The notes under the pieces are model-generated. The model was not told the DNA's origin, did no database searches, and saw only the letters and a list, made by a program, of their open reading frames with translations. From positions 248,001-312,000 of the forward strand of contig NZ_JAGHRJ010000006.1 of the NCBI RefSeq assembly GCF_017743865.1: DNA of 64,000 nucleotides, read 5' to 3'. Source of the DNA: Labrenzia sp. R4_2 (GTDB taxonomy: Bacteria; Pseudomonadota; Alphaproteobacteria; Rhizobiales; Stappiaceae). Numbering within the stretch: the first letter of the stretch is position 1; the number at the start of each line of letters is the position of its first letter. Below are positions 1 to 8,922 of the stretch, one piece after another. The position numbers and the translations under genes were made by a program.

Positions 1-435
1 CAGATCTGGGACGATCTGGAGTCCGCCGATATCGTGCTGCTTGGGATTTCAAGAACCTCGAAGACACCGACATGCATTTATCTGGCGAACCGCGGCATCA
101 AGGCGGCGAATGTGCCGCTGGTTCCGGACATTCCGCTCCCCGAAAGCGTCAAATCCTTGAAGAACCCGATGGTGGTGGGATTGATCGCCTCCGCAGAACG
201 GATCCAACAGATCCGCCGGAACAGGGTTTTGTCATTAAATTCAGAGGGTTATAACGATCAGTATGTTGATCGGAAAGAGATTTCCCGGGAGATCAACATG
301 ACCCGGCGTCTGTGTTCGGAACACAACTGGCCGCTGATAGACGTTACGCGCCGGTCGATTGAAGAAACGGCGGCGGAAATTCTGACGTTATTCAAAGACT
401 ACAAGACAGCACGTGAAAACGGAGTATCGGAGTAA
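1..435 (+). CDS. ppsR: PpsR: pyruvate, water dikinase regulatory protein (5' end cut off)
   Basis: The reading frame is open from base 1, so this is the C-terminal 144 residues of a protein that begins outside the window. The fragment contains the family segment [20 protein letters not shown], followed by a Pro-rich turn and an 'NPMVVGL' strand, as in the DUF299 kinase/pyrophosphorylase family. Family members reversibly phosphorylate a Thr of PEP synthase or pyruvate phosphate dikinase, using ADP as donor and phosphate for the reverse step. The nucleotide-binding P-loop lies upstream and is not visible. The gene heads the ppsR-maf-aroE-coaE-dnaQ run typical of alphaproteobacteria, with maf starting 28 bases downstream. 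Which dikinase is the target cannot be told from this window. Confidence 0.93.
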   Translation, partial: QIWDDLESADIVLLGISRTSKTPTCIYLANRGIKAANVPLVPDIPLPESVKSLKNPMVVGLIASAERIQQIRRNRVLSLNSEGYNDQYVDRKEISREINMTRRLCSEHNWPLIDVTRRSIEETAAEILTLFKDYKTARENGVSE

Positions 436-463
436 TCCGGACTTTTCATTTCAAGAGGATATC

Positions 464-1057
464 ATGGCACTGGTTTTGGCAAGCGGCAGCAAGATCCGCG
501 CTGAACTGATGAGAAATGCGGGTCTGACCATCGATGTCGATCCGGCAAATGTCGACGAACGCGCCGTAGAGGCTCCGCTCATGGAAACCGGGTTTCCGCC
601 GGAAGACTTGGCCAGTGTTCTGGCGGAAGCAAAAACAAATGACGTCAGTGCGCGCCGCCCGGGGGATCTTGTGATCGGTGCAGACCAAATCCTTGCGTTT
701 GAAGGTGAGCGCCGAACCAAACCGGACGATATGGAAGCGGCCCGCCGGCAATTGCTGGCATTTTCTGGAAAAACCCATGAACTCCTGTCGGCTGTCGTGA
801 TTTCAAAAGGCGGTGAGGCGATTTGGCGGCACGTGTCGACGGCGCGTTTGACCATGCGGACCTTGTCGCCAGCATTTGTCGGCCACTATCTGGCTGAGGC
901 GGGCGACGACGTTTTGTCGAGTGTCGGCGCCTATCAGTTGGAAGGATTGGGTCTGCAACTCTTTGAAAAGATTGATGGTGACTATTTCACGATCCTCGGT
1001 TTGCCGATGCTGCCCTTGTTGGCGCAGCTGCGGGAACTCGGAGTGATCGAGGCATGA
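464..1057 (+). CDS. maf: Maf-like nucleoside triphosphate pyrophosphatase
   Basis: A 197-aa Maf/YhdE/YceF family protein. These enzymes hydrolyse non-canonical or modified NTPs to NMP and pyrophosphate, a house-cleaning role. The N-terminus carries the signature [11 protein letters not shown] (S-x-R phosphate-binding loop), followed by a 'DERAVE' segment and the conserved 'VIGADQIL' acidic motif. The start at 464 is chosen because AGAGGA lies just upstream and the Maf fold begins at once. A longer frame back to 413 overlaps ppsR and adds nothing conserved. The stop overlaps the aroE start in an ATGA, so the two are probably translationally coupled. The substrate subclass (pyrimidine, or m7GTP for the YceF type) is not decided here. 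Confidence 0.93.
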   Translation: MALVLASGSKIRAELMRNAGLTIDVDPANVDERAVEAPLMETGFPPEDLASVLAEAKTNDVSARRPGDLVIGADQILAFEGERRTKPDDMEAARRQLLAFSGKTHELLSAVVISKGGEAIWRHVSTARLTMRTLSPAFVGHYLAEAGDDVLSSVGAYQLEGLGLQLFEKIDGDYFTILGLPMLPLLAQLRELGVIEA

Positions 1058-1902
1058 GTGGTGCCACCAGAAAAGCCGCGATTACAGGGTTTCCGGTTGA
1101 TCAATCCCGGTCTCCGCTCGTGCATGGATATTGGCTCAAGAAACACGGTCTTGATGGAGAATATGGCCGGGTGCCGGTCACACCGGAAACAGCCAATGCC
1201 TTTTACAAGGATTTTGCGGCCTCCGGATTGATCGGCGCGAACGTGACCGTACCGCACAAGGAGGTTGCCGCTGCCGCCTGCGCTCATCTAGACGATGCGG
1301 CCAAAGCCATGGGTGCTGCCAACACGCTCTGGCTGGATGAGACCGGGGCATTATGCGGCGCAAACACCGACGGGTTGGGCTTTCTCGGAAATTTGGATCA
1401 ATTGGCGTCCGGTTGGGATGCATCTGGCGGAACGGCTGTCGTTCTGGGCGCCGGCGGCGCGGCGCGGGCCATCATATGGGCTCTGCTCTCCCGTGGATTC
1501 ACAGCGGTGCATATTGTCAATCGAACCTTTGAAAAAGCCAAATCTCTTCAAGATCAATTTGGATCTCAAACGACAGCGCATGCTTGGGATAAATTGGGGA
1601 CACTTCTTGGAGAAGCGGATCTCTTGGTGAACACGACGGCGCTTGGCATGACGGGTAAAGCACCGCTGGAAATTGATCTTGATCCGCTGCCGGTCTCCGC
1701 GCTTGTTACCGATATCGTCTATGCGCCATTGGAAACCGACCTTCTCAAACAGGCCGCGGAACGCGGTAACAAAACGGTTGATGGCCTGGGCATGCTGCTT
1801 CACCAGGCCGTGCCGGGATTTGAGCGCTGGTTTGGCGTCCGGCCCGAGGTTGATAAGGAATTGCGCGATCTGGTTCTTGCCGATCTCGGGGTGATGCCGT
1901 GA
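1054..1902 (+). CDS. aroE: Shikimate dehydrogenase (NADP+)
   Basis: A 282-aa shikimate 5-dehydrogenase catalysing NADPH-dependent reduction of 3-dehydroshikimate in the chorismate pathway. The N-terminal substrate motif is [13 protein letters not shown]. The catalytic Lys lies in 'NVTVPHKE', the Asn/Asp pair in 'GANTDG', and the Rossmann glycine loop in '[10 protein letters not shown]', followed by 'NRT', which is typical of NADP-specific AroE. The ATG overlaps the maf stop by four bases, and the TGA overlaps the GTG start of coaE. Length and domain order match the family. Nothing odd was seen. Confidence 0.96.
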   Translation: MSGATRKAAITGFPVDQSRSPLVHGYWLKKHGLDGEYGRVPVTPETANAFYKDFAASGLIGANVTVPHKEVAAAACAHLDDAAKAMGAANTLWLDETGALCGANTDGLGFLGNLDQLASGWDASGGTAVVLGAGGAARAIIWALLSRGFTAVHIVNRTFEKAKSLQDQFGSQTTAHAWDKLGTLLGEADLLVNTTALGMTGKAPLEIDLDPLPVSALVTDIVYAPLETDLLKQAAERGNKTVDGLGMLLHQAVPGFERWFGVRPEVDKELRDLVLADLGVMP

Positions 1903-2486
1903 TCAAGCTTGGATTGACCGGCTCCATCGGCATGGGAAAATCGACCACCGCCAAGATGTTTGCCGAACTGGGCGTGCCCGTACACGATTCAGACGCGACG
2001 GTGCATGCCCTCTATTCGGGCCGCGCGGCACCGCTCATCGAAGCGGCTTTTCCTGGAAACGTGGTTGACGGAACCGTCGATCGAACCCTGCTTTCCCCGC
2101 ATGTCCTGGGAAAACCGGACGCGATGAAACGGTTGGAGGCCATCGTTCACCCCTTGGTGCGCGAAGAAGAACTGGCGTTTCTTGAAAAAGCTAAAGCTAA
2201 CCGCCATCGGGTGGTGGTGCTGGACATTCCGCTGTTGTTTGAAACCGGTGGTGACAACCGGGTCGACGGTGTCGTGGTCGTGACGGCGGATGCAGATGTC
2301 CAGAGAAAACGTGTCCTGGACCGGCCGGGGATGACCGAAGACCGGTTTGAGGCGATCCTTTCAAAACAAATGCCGGATGCCGAAAAACGCAAACGCGCGC
2401 ATTTTCTGATCGACACCGGGTTGGGAATGGACGCGGCACGCCGGTCGGTCGCCGCTGTCTTGAAAGCCTCGGCCGCAATTGGCTGA
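1899..2486 (+). CDS. coaE: Dephospho-CoA kinase
   Basis: A 195-aa P-loop kinase that phosphorylates the ribose 3'-OH of dephospho-CoA, the last step of CoA synthesis. The Walker A loop GSIGMGKST is at residues 8-16, followed by the CoaE '[11 protein letters not shown]' segment and the 'DIPLLFETG' motif. The start is a GTG overlapping the aroE TGA (GTGA), which places the first residues directly on the conserved beta strand, so an alternative start is unlikely. CoA synthesis reappears at 26.6 kb with coaA. Confidence 0.95.
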   Translation: MIKLGLTGSIGMGKSTTAKMFAELGVPVHDSDATVHALYSGRAAPLIEAAFPGNVVDGTVDRTLLSPHVLGKPDAMKRLEAIVHPLVREEELAFLEKAKANRHRVVVLDIPLLFETGGDNRVDGVVVVTADADVQRKRVLDRPGMTEDRFEAILSKQMPDAEKRKRAHFLIDTGLGMDAARRSVAAVLKASAAIG

Positions 2487-2592
2487 GGGTTTTTGCTGTT
2501 CTTCCTGCTGAAGACCGGGGAAAACCTGACGCTGATCTTGCGTCAGGGCCACCTGCTTGCGCAGATGGGACGGGCGGAATACAGGCGGAACC

Positions 2593-3312
2593 ATGCGTGA
2601 AATCTCATTCGATACGGAAACGACGGGTCTTAATCCGCGCGATGGAGACCGTTTGGTCGAAATTGGCGGTGTGGAACTGATCAATCACGTTCCCACGGGA
2701 AACTCCTATCACGTCTATATCAATCCGCAGCGCGACATGCCGGAGGAAGCCTTTCGGGTTCACGGGCTGTCGGCAGAGTTTTTGTCCGACAAACCTCTCT
2801 TTGAGCAGGTCGCAGATGATTTTCTGGAATTTGTCGGCGATGCAACGCTTGTGATCCACAACGCGGCCTTCGACATGGGCTTTATCAATTTCGAGCTCGA
2901 GAAGGTTGGCCGGCGCACCATCCCGAATACCCAGGTGATCGATACGCTCGAGATCGCCCGGCGCAAGCACCCCACCGGCCCGAACTCGCTCGATGCGCTC
3001 TGCTCAAGGTACGGCATCGACAATTCCAAGCGTGTCAAACACGGCGCGTTGCTCGATGCGGAGATCCTAGCCGAAGTCTATCTGGAGATGATCGGCGGCA
3101 AACAGCGCGCGTTGATCCTGGACCCGGATGAAGAAGATAGCCTTGGAGGGTCTGGAGACGCAGGATCAGAGCCTGGAGAACTCGGCTCCTTCAACGCTCG
3201 CCCCCGTCCGGTGCCTTTGTCTGCGCTTTTGAAAGACGACGAATTCACCGCTCACAAGGCCTTTGTGGACGGCATGGGCGATGGCGCGCTCTGGAAGAAA
3301 TACGGCGGGTAA
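2593..3312 (+). CDS. dnaQ: DNA polymerase III epsilon subunit (3'-5' proofreading exonuclease)
   Basis: A 239-aa DEDDh exonuclease. Exo I is 'FDTETTGL' (Asp7, Glu9), Exo II is 'HNAAFDMGF', and Exo III is 'HGALLDAEIL' with the catalytic His. Epsilon binds the polymerase alpha subunit and corrects misincorporated bases. The ATG at 2593 follows an AGGCGGA ribosome site. An in-frame ATG at 2557 would add twelve residues before the first strand and is disfavoured. The C-terminal 60 residues are acidic and then Pro-rich, as expected for the flexible alpha-binding tail. It follows coaE by 106 bases and converges with the dehydrogenase gene downstream. Confidence 0.95.
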   Translation: MREISFDTETTGLNPRDGDRLVEIGGVELINHVPTGNSYHVYINPQRDMPEEAFRVHGLSAEFLSDKPLFEQVADDFLEFVGDATLVIHNAAFDMGFINFELEKVGRRTIPNTQVIDTLEIARRKHPTGPNSLDALCSRYGIDNSKRVKHGALLDAEILAEVYLEMIGGKQRALILDPDEEDSLGGSGDAGSEPGELGSFNARPRPVPLSALLKDDEFTAHKAFVDGMGDGALWKKYGG

Positions 3313-3393
3313 GCGGGATCTCGAAAAAGATCGACTGTCTCGGTCACTCGCAAGCTTGATCCGTATTGTCAGGCGACTGCCCGTCTCTCGTTC

Positions 3394-3515
3394 GTCATCC
3401 CGGACGCAGCGGAGCGGAGATACGGATCTATTTGTTTGCAGAGCTTTCAAGTTTGAAACTCAGCCGCTTTGGTTTTTTGGATTGCGAGTTGATCCCGGCT
3501 CAAGGCCGGGACGAC
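3394..3515. repeat. Inverted-repeat element, GTCAT-ended (copy 1)
   Basis: The 302-base gap between dnaQ and the dehydrogenase gene holds an element starting GTCATCCCGG (3394) and ending CCGGGACGAC (3515). Its inner right arm is the hairpin TCCCGGC-TCAAG-GCCGGGA (3493-3511). The same design of GTCAT termini with C/G-rich short hairpins recurs at 13624-13746 and 14541-14646, and the hairpin core recurs at 36502-36520. This resembles the dispersed palindromic intergenic repeats of alphaproteobacteria. Family membership is inferred by eye. Confidence 0.55.
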
Positions 3516-3565
3516 ACTTCATAGTGTTCAAACCGGAGCGGCTTGGCATTCTCTTATCCCGAAAC

Positions 3566-3590
3566 AAAAAACCCCGGCGCTGGGCCGGGG
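3566..3590 (-). terminator. Rho-independent terminator of the 2-hydroxyacid dehydrogenase gene
   Basis: Read on the minus strand, a 7-bp GC stem (3584-3590 with 3572-3578, loop of five) is followed by a run of six T (3566-3571). It lies 25 bases beyond the stop of the dehydrogenase gene. Confidence 0.8.
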
Positions 3591-3614
3591 CTTATCATAA
3601 TATAATCAAAGACT

Positions 3615-4601
3615 TCAGAGCATCGACGGTAGAACGCGATCCGGCGGGCGGTGCCCATCCATGAACGTCTTGATGTTGATGATGACTTTCTCGCCCATTT
3701 CGATCCGGCCTTCGATCGTGGCCGAGCCCATGTGCGGCAAGAGCACCACATTATCTAGCTTGATAAGCTTCGGATTGACCGCGGGTTCGTGTTCGAACAC
3801 ATCGAGGCCTGCACCCGCCAGCTCGCCTGCTTCCAGCATCCGGATCAGGGCGTTTTCGTCGATCACCTCGCCGCGCGCGGTGTTCACCACATAGGCGTCT
3901 TTTTTCAAAAGCTTGAGGCGACGGGCAGAGAGCAAGTGGAACGTGCCGGGCGTATGCGGGCAGTGAACCGAAACGACATCCATCCGCGCCAGCATCTGAT
4001 CGAGGCTCTCCCAGTAGGTCGCCTCAAGCTCTTCCTCAACAGCTGCCGGAACACGGCGGCGGTTGTGGTAGTGGATGGACATGCCGAACGCCTTGGCGCG
4101 GCGGGCAACAGCCTGACCGATCCGGCCCATGCCGATGATTCCAAGGCGTTTGCCCCAGATCCGGTGGCCCAGCATCCAGGTTGGCGACCAACCAGCCCAA
4201 TCACCGCTTTCCAGAGCGTGGATCCCGGCTGACAGGCGGCGCGGCACGGCGAGCATCAGCGCCATTGTCATATCGGCTGTGTCTTCGGTCAGAACACCCG
4301 GTGTGTTGGTGACATTGATGCCGCGGTTGTTGGCGGTGACGACGTCGATGTTGTCGACACCATTACCGAAGTTGGCGATCAGTTTGAGGTTTTCGCCGGC
4401 CTGGGACAGGACGGAGGAGTCGATCCGGTCGGTGACCGTCGGCACCAGAACATCGGCGGTCCGCACGGCTTCCACAAGTTCTGCCTGGCTAAAGGGCCTG
4501 TCACTTTCATTGAGGCGCGTTTCAAACAATTCGCGCATCCGGGTTTCGACCACATCCGGAAGTTTCCGGGTCACAACGACGACAGGCTTCTTTTTCGCCA
4601 T
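3615..4601 (-). CDS. D-2-hydroxyacid dehydrogenase, probable glyoxylate/hydroxypyruvate reductase
   Basis: A 328-aa NAD(P)-dependent enzyme of the D-isomer 2-hydroxyacid dehydrogenase family, closest in feel to glyoxylate reductases (GyaR/GhrB type). The Rossmann loop is 'GIIGMGRIGQAVA'. The residue after the second strand is in 'HNRRRV', whose arginines suggest NADPH preference. The catalytic Arg is in 'NTARGEVIDE', the Glu in 'DVFEHEP', and the His in 'LLPHMGSAT'. 'NFGNGVDNID' is the substrate loop. It stands alone with its own terminator, next to an unrelated exported SH3 gene read the other way. The exact substrate (glyoxylate, hydroxypyruvate or phenylpyruvate) cannot be settled from sequence. 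Confidence 0.88.
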   Translation of the reverse strand: MAKKKPVVVVTRKLPDVVETRMRELFETRLNESDRPFSQAELVEAVRTADVLVPTVTDRIDSSVLSQAGENLKLIANFGNGVDNIDVVTANNRGINVTNTPGVLTEDTADMTMALMLAVPRRLSAGIHALESGDWAGWSPTWMLGHRIWGKRLGIIGMGRIGQAVARRAKAFGMSIHYHNRRRVPAAVEEELEATYWESLDQMLARMDVVSVHCPHTPGTFHLLSARRLKLLKKDAYVVNTARGEVIDENALIRMLEAGELAGAGLDVFEHEPAVNPKLIKLDNVVLLPHMGSATIEGRIEMGEKVIINIKTFMDGHRPPDRVLPSML

Positions 4602-4847
4602 ACTAACTGCCTTTCGGGCTTCGTTGAGGAATCCTTAACCCCAACGGATTCACCTTGACGCTACGCGGAGCGCAAGCGGATGACACCACTCCCTTTTCCT
4701 TACCAGATGATCCGTCAGAAACAAGGGATTGGGTGCATTCCTCAGCCAAACAGATAAGCTGATTCCGGCCTACTGGTTTTCGCGTCCACTTTTCTGTAGT
4801 GGTGTGCCTTAAACAACCGTTCGATAACAATTGGACTTACCGACAAT

Positions 4848-5384
4848 ATGGCCCGTTCGATCGCGATTGCGCTTTTCCTGCTTACTTTTGGGGTGATGAC
4901 CGGCGGCACGTCAGTGGCACCGCCTGCCTTCGCTCAAGGCACAACCACAGGCGCAACCGGATTGCCCGTTCCCCGCTTTGTCAGTTTGAAGTCTGATCGG
5001 GTGAATGTCCGCCTCGGCCCATCCCGCGAACATGATATTGCCTGGACTTTCGTTCAGTCCGGCCTGCCCGTGGAAATCATTCAGGAATTTGAAAACTGGC
5101 GGCGCATCCGCGACTGGGAAGGTAAGCAGGGTTGGGTGTTCCATTCTTTGCTGTCCGGACGGCGGACAGCTCTCGTAACACCCTGGGAGAAGGACAACCG
5201 CACACCATTGCGTGCCCGCTCACAGTCTGATGCAGACATCGTTGCCGAACTGGAACCGTTTGTTCTGGCGGCTGTCGGTGAATGTGCCGGCGGCTGGTGC
5301 CGTGTGAGCGGTGAAGAGTTCAACGGCTGGCTCGATCAAACCCGCTTGTTCGGTGTTTATCCGGATGAACTGATCGAGGACTAA
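4848..5384 (+). CDS. Exported protein with two bacterial SH3 domains
   Basis: A 178-aa protein with a signal peptide (hydrophobic residues 4-25, Ala-rich cleavage zone near residues 26-30). Two SH3b-type repeats follow. The first runs about residues 45-105 and includes 'RVNVRLGPS' and 'GWVFHSLLSG'. The second runs about 110-170 and contains 'TPLRARSQ', a Cys pair (GECAGGWC), and 'GWLDQ'. Such periplasmic SH3 proteins are widespread in alphaproteobacteria and are thought to bind peptidoglycan or envelope proteins; the role here is unknown. The ATG has no strong ribosome site. The two cysteines are four residues apart and may form a disulphide. Confidence 0.82.
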   Translation: MARSIAIALFLLTFGVMTGGTSVAPPAFAQGTTTGATGLPVPRFVSLKSDRVNVRLGPSREHDIAWTFVQSGLPVEIIQEFENWRRIRDWEGKQGWVFHSLLSGRRTALVTPWEKDNRTPLRARSQSDADIVAELEPFVLAAVGECAGGWCRVSGEEFNGWLDQTRLFGVYPDELIED

Positions 5385-5410
5385 ATTGCTGCTAATTTGG
5401 CAATAAAAAA

Positions 5411-5428
5411 GGCGGCCCATTGGCCGCC
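5411..5428. terminator. Bidirectional terminator between the SH3 gene and fabI
   Basis: GGCGGCC (5411-5417) pairs with GGCCGCC (5422-5428) around a four-base loop. Runs of A before it and T after it serve both the + strand SH3 gene and the - strand fabI. Confidence 0.85.
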
Positions 5429-5454
5429 TTTTGATGTTTTGGAGCGCGGGCGAA

Positions 5455-6267
5455 TCAGTCGGCGCGGCTTTCCTGAACTTTCAGCTCGTCCAGACGTGGC
5501 ATCGACATGATGTTGTAACCGCTGTCGACGAAATGGACCTCACCGGTTACACCCCCGGAAAGATCCGACAGAAGGTACAGACCGGTGCCGCCGATTTCGT
5601 CGAGAGACACAGTCCGCTGCAGCGGAGAATTGCGCTTCTGGAAATTGAACATCAGCCGGGCATCGGACACACCAGAGCCTGCCAAGGTCCGGACAGGACC
5701 GGCAGAAATGGCATTGACGCGGATGTTCTGAGGTCCGTAGTCGGCCGCAAGGTAGCGAACGGAAGATTCCAGAGCTGCTTTGGCAACGCCCATCACGTTG
5801 TAGTTCGGCATCACCTTCGTCGCACCGCCATAGGTCAGGGTGACGATGGACCCGCCATTCGGCATCAGGTCTGCTGCGCGCTTCGTAATCTCTGTGAAGG
5901 AGAAGCAGGAGATCACCATGGTCCGGGAGAAATTGTCCCGGGTGGTGTCAGCGTATTTGCCCTTCAGTTCGTTCTTGTCGGAAAAGCCGATCGCGTGGAC
6001 CAGGAAGTCTATGGAGCCCCATTCTTCCTTAAGCTTGGCAAAAACCGCATCAACACTGTCGATGTCTTCCACATCGCACGGAAGCATCAAGGTGGACCCG
6101 ACGCTTTCAGCGAGCGGTTTTGTGCGTCGGCCAAAAGCTTCACCTTGATAGGTGAACGCAAGCTCTGCGCCATGTTCCGCCAACGTCTTGGCAATACCCC
6201 AGGCAATGGAGTGATCGTTGGCAACGCCCATGATCAGTCCGCGTTTGCCCTTCATCAAATCAGACAT
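5455..6267 (-). CDS. fabI: Enoyl-[acyl-carrier-protein] reductase (NADH)
   Basis: A 270-aa short-chain dehydrogenase fold enzyme that reduces trans-2-enoyl-ACP, the last step of each fatty acid elongation cycle. The cofactor motif is 'GVANDHSIAWGIA'. The FabI catalytic set is present at E. coli-like numbering: Tyr146, Tyr156 and Lys163 (Y-x6-K). The start at 6267 follows GAGGAG. A longer frame to 6363 runs into fabB and is rejected. It starts 10 bases after the fabB stop, in the order fabA-fabB-fabI. This is the usual target of triclosan-type inhibitors, but no resistance substitution can be judged here. Confidence 0.96.
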   Translation of the reverse strand: MSDLMKGKRGLIMGVANDHSIAWGIAKTLAEHGAELAFTYQGEAFGRRTKPLAESVGSTLMLPCDVEDIDSVDAVFAKLKEEWGSIDFLVHAIGFSDKNELKGKYADTTRDNFSRTMVISCFSFTEITKRAADLMPNGGSIVTLTYGGATKVMPNYNVMGVAKAALESSVRYLAADYGPQNIRVNAISAGPVRTLAGSGVSDARLMFNFQKRNSPLQRTVSLDEIGGTGLYLLSDLSGGVTGEVHFVDSGYNIMSMPRLDELKVQESRAD

Positions 6268-6277
6268 GTACCGCTCC

Positions 6278-7501
6278 TCAGCCGTGATAACGCGACATCG
6301 CGAGCGATGCGTTGGTGCCGCCGAAGCCGAAGCTGTTGGACAGGACCGTATCGAGACCGGCATTGTCCACGCGGGTCGTCACGATTTCTTCCGGCTTCAG
6401 GGCCGGGTCGAGTTCGTTGACGTTGGCGGATGCCGTGATGAAATCGTTTTGCATCATGAGCAGGCAGTAGATCGCTTCCTGAACACCAGTCGCGCCGAGG
6501 CTGTGACCAGTCAGGGACTTGGTCGAAGAAACTGGCGGTTGGTTTTCACCAAAGACGCGGCGGATTGCCTCAATCTCGCCGACATCACCGACCGGTGTCG
6601 AGGTGCCGTGTGAGTTGATGTAGTCAACCTTGCGGTCGCCCAGCGTGCTCGTTGCGATCCGCATGCAGCGCTCACCGCCCTCACCCGATGGGGCCACCAT
6701 GTCGTAACCGTCGGAGTTGGCTGCGTAACCAGTGACTTCTGCGTAGATTTTCGCGCCACGGGCCTTGGCGTGTTCCAGTTCTTCCAGAACGACGACACCG
6801 CCGCCGCCGGCAATGACAAAACCGTCGCGGGTCGCATCATATGCGCGCGAGGCCGTTTCCGGTGTGTCGTTGTATTTGGAGGACATGGCACCCATTGCGT
6901 CGAAGAGGCAGGACAGGGTCCAGTCGAGTTCCTCGCCGCCGCCTGCAAACATCACGTCCTGCTTGCCGAACTGGATCTGTTCCGTTGCAGCACCGATGCA
7001 GTGCGCGGACGTCGAACAGGCCGAGGTGATGGAATAGTTGATGCCCTTGATCTTGAACGGGGTCGCAAGACAGGCGGAGTTAGTTGAGCTCATCCCGCGG
7101 GTCACCATGAATGGGCCCATGCGCTTCGGAGAACCTTTTTCGATGACAATCTTGTGCGCCTGAAACAGGTTCTTCGTGGACGGACCGCCGGAGCCCATGA
7201 TCAGGCCTGTGCGTTCATTGGAAACATCACTGTCTTCCAACCCGCTGTCCGCAATTGCCTGCTGCATGGAGATGTAGTTGTAGGCTGCGCCGTCACCCAT
7301 GAACCGCAGCTGGCGCTTATCGATCAGCTCGGGAATGTCGACGTTCGGCATGCCGTGGACCTGGCTGCGGAAGCCGTGCTCTGCATAGTCGGGGGCGAAG
7401 CTGATCCCGGATTTTCCTTCCCGGAGGCTTGCCAGAACTTCTTGTGCATTGGAACCGATGGATGACACGATTCCGATCCCGGTAACGACAACGCGTCTCA
7501 T
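6278..7501 (-). CDS. fabB: Beta-ketoacyl-ACP synthase I
   Basis: A 407-aa condensing enzyme of the KAS I type. The nucleophile is Cys162 in 'SACSTSAHC'. The two catalytic His lie in '[12 protein letters not shown]' and '[11 protein letters not shown]', and '[10 protein letters not shown]' is the C-terminal signature. KAS I elongates both saturated acyl-ACP and the cis-3-decenoyl-ACP made by FabA, so with fabA it supports unsaturated fatty acid synthesis. The ATG is preceded by AGGAG. The gap to fabA is 126 bases and to fabI ten, consistent with one fabA-fabB-fabI transcript. Confidence 0.96.
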   Translation of the reverse strand: MRRVVVTGIGIVSSIGSNAQEVLASLREGKSGISFAPDYAEHGFRSQVHGMPNVDIPELIDKRQLRFMGDGAAYNYISMQQAIADSGLEDSDVSNERTGLIMGSGGPSTKNLFQAHKIVIEKGSPKRMGPFMVTRGMSSTNSACLATPFKIKGINYSITSACSTSAHCIGAATEQIQFGKQDVMFAGGGEELDWTLSCLFDAMGAMSSKYNDTPETASRAYDATRDGFVIAGGGGVVVLEELEHAKARGAKIYAEVTGYAANSDGYDMVAPSGEGGERCMRIATSTLGDRKVDYINSHGTSTPVGDVGEIEAIRRVFGENQPPVSSTKSLTGHSLGATGVQEAIYCLLMMQNDFITASANVNELDPALKPEEIVTTRVDNAGLDTVLSNSFGFGGTNASLAMSRYHG

Positions 7502-7627
7502 TGCGGTCTCCTAACGTTTCGATGGGCTTTATTTGGACTCTTTGGTCCGGCCCTTAGAATGGATGAACCGGCGCGTCCCTTTTAAGGAGCGCCGGCTTGA
7601 ACTTTTCTGGCTCTGCAGAACCGGATT

Positions 7628-8134
7628 TTACGCAGTGGACAGGCCCACACGCAGATCTTTTGCTTTGTAGATTTGCTCGCCGTCAGCTTTCAGCCAGCCA
7701 TCTGCAATGCCCAGAACCAAGCGACCTTTCATGACGCGTTTGAAATCTACGCCATATTCCACGAGCTTGGTTTCCGGCGTGACCATGCCCTTGAACTTGA
7801 TTTCACCGGTGGAGAGCGCCATTCCTTTGCCCGGTAATCCCTGCCAACCGAGATGAAAACCAGTCAGCTGCCACAGGGCATCAAGGCCCAGGCAGCCCGG
7901 CATGATCGGATTGCCTTGGAAGTGGCACGGAAAGAACCACAAATCCGGCTTGATATCGAATTCCGCCCGGACATAGCCCTTGTCATATTCGCCGCCGGTC
8001 TCGGAAATCTCCGTAATCCGGTCGAACATCAACATCGGGGGGAGAGGCAATTGTGCATTGCCGGGGCCAAACAGCTCGCCGCGGCCGCAGGCGAGAAGAG
8101 CTTCGTAGTCGTAGCTGGAGCGGCGCTCGGTCAT
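7628..8134 (-). CDS. fabA: 3-hydroxydecanoyl-ACP dehydratase/isomerase
   Basis: A 168-aa hot-dog fold enzyme that dehydrates 3-hydroxydecanoyl-ACP and isomerises trans-2- to cis-3-decenoyl-ACP, the branch point to unsaturated fatty acids. The catalytic His71 lies in '[11 protein letters not shown]' and Asp85 in '[10 protein letters not shown]', as in E. coli FabA. It is the first gene of the fabA-fabB-fabI run and faces irr across a 344-base gap. A 10-bp perfect inverted repeat lies 22 bases upstream of the ATG (see 8156-8179) and could affect expression. Confidence 0.96.
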   Translation of the reverse strand: MTERRSSYDYEALLACGRGELFGPGNAQLPLPPMLMFDRITEISETGGEYDKGYVRAEFDIKPDLWFFPCHFQGNPIMPGCLGLDALWQLTGFHLGWQGLPGKGMALSTGEIKFKGMVTPETKLVEYGVDFKRVMKGRLVLGIADGWLKADGEQIYKAKDLRVGLSTA

Positions 8135-8155
8135 TCACTTTCCGTCTTTTTGGCC

Positions 8156-8179
8156 AAGGCTCTTTTAGGAAAGAGCCTT
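8156..8179 (-). promoter_or_regulatory. Perfect 10-bp inverted repeat in the fabA leader
   Basis: AAGGCTCTTT (8156-8165) and AAAGAGCCTT (8170-8179) are perfect complements around a four-base loop. The near end lies 22 bases before the fabA ATG. It could fold in the fabA mRNA leader or serve as a protein operator. No T-run follows it in the fabA direction, so it does not look like a terminator. Confidence 0.55.
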
Positions 8180-8292
8180 GTTATGGGTTTGTTTTCGTTT
8201 CGATTGTGGCGCCTTCCTAACACAGGGGAACCATGACCGAAAGATGTCGTAAGCGTGAAGTTTGCCCCTTTTTCTGCGGTTTTTCGAACTTA

Positions 8293-8321
8293 TTGAATGC
8301 TGCGCTGCACGAATTTTATAG
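8293..8321 (+). promoter_or_regulatory. Possible irr promoter
   Basis: TTGAAT (8293-8298) and TTATAG (8316-8321) are separated by 17 bases. This is a plausible housekeeping promoter reading toward irr, leaving a leader of about 150 bases. It is inferred from consensus only. Confidence 0.3.
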
Positions 8322-8478
8322 GAGGCGGAGAAAGTAGCTCTGCGTTAAAAACTTGCATATAAGGTGCAAGAAATGGCAGATATAGGCCAGTGCTTGGGTT
8401 TTTGGCCCACTTGGAACAGCTTGATGGCGCGGATTTGATGCGCTGTGAAAAGGCAAGAAAGACTTGGACCGGATCTGA

Positions 8479-8910
8479 ATGGCAATAGAGATGGTGACTG
8501 AAACAGCCGGGAAAGACGTGACCGATATGCTGCGGAACGCTGGCCTTCGGCCGACCCGCCAACGTGTCTCCCTGGCCGAACTTCTGTATTCCAAGGGCGA
8601 TCGGCACCTGTCTGCGGAACTCCTGCACGAAGAAGCTGTTGCTGCTGACGTCCCGGTGTCTCTGGCAACGGTTTACAACACGCTGCATCAGTTCACCGAA
8701 GTAGGCCTTCTGCGGGAAGTCGCAATTGAGGGCAACAAGACCTACTTCGACACCAAAGTCTCCGATCACCATCACTTCTTCATCGAAGGCGACAACAAGG
8801 TGATCGACATCCCAGGTGAAGGTGTTGGCATTGGCGAACTCCCTGACATCCCGGAAGGGATGGAAGTCGTTCACGTCGATGTGGTCGTGCGCTTACGGAA
8901 AAAGTCCTAA
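8479..8910 (+). CDS. irr: Irr, Fur-family iron response regulator
   Basis: A 143-aa Fur-superfamily protein with a winged helix (residues about 15-85, 'AGLRPTRQRVSLAELL', 'PVSLATVYNTLHQF') and the diagnostic HHH triplet (97-99) of Irr proteins. In rhizobia and relatives Irr accumulates under iron or haem limitation and controls haem and iron genes. Family members sense haem status. The N-terminal Cys-Pro haem motif of Bradyrhizobium Irr is absent and the protein has no cysteine, as in the Rhizobium type. Position next to and facing fabA is conserved in related bacteria. An in-frame ATG at 8491 is an alternative start. Confidence 0.92.
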   Translation: MAIEMVTETAGKDVTDMLRNAGLRPTRQRVSLAELLYSKGDRHLSAELLHEEAVAADVPVSLATVYNTLHQFTEVGLLREVAIEGNKTYFDTKVSDHHHFFIEGDNKVIDIPGEGVGIGELPDIPEGMEVVHVDVVVRLRKKS

Positions 8911-8922
8911 GTTATCCAGCAT

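Larger units (their letters stand above)
8135..8478. other. fabA/irr divergent promoter region
   Basis: This 344-base gap must hold the promoters of both fabA (-) and irr (+). Visible items are the 10-bp inverted repeat at 8156-8179, a possible irr promoter at 8293-8321, and a dyad CTTGCA-N7-TGCAAG at 8352-8370 between that promoter and the irr start. No canonical Irr control element could be picked out by eye. Confidence 0.5.

Noticed and set aside
5431..6420. A 329-codon plus-strand frame opposite fabI
   Set aside because: It begins within the shared terminator region and mirrors fabI. No domain is recognised.
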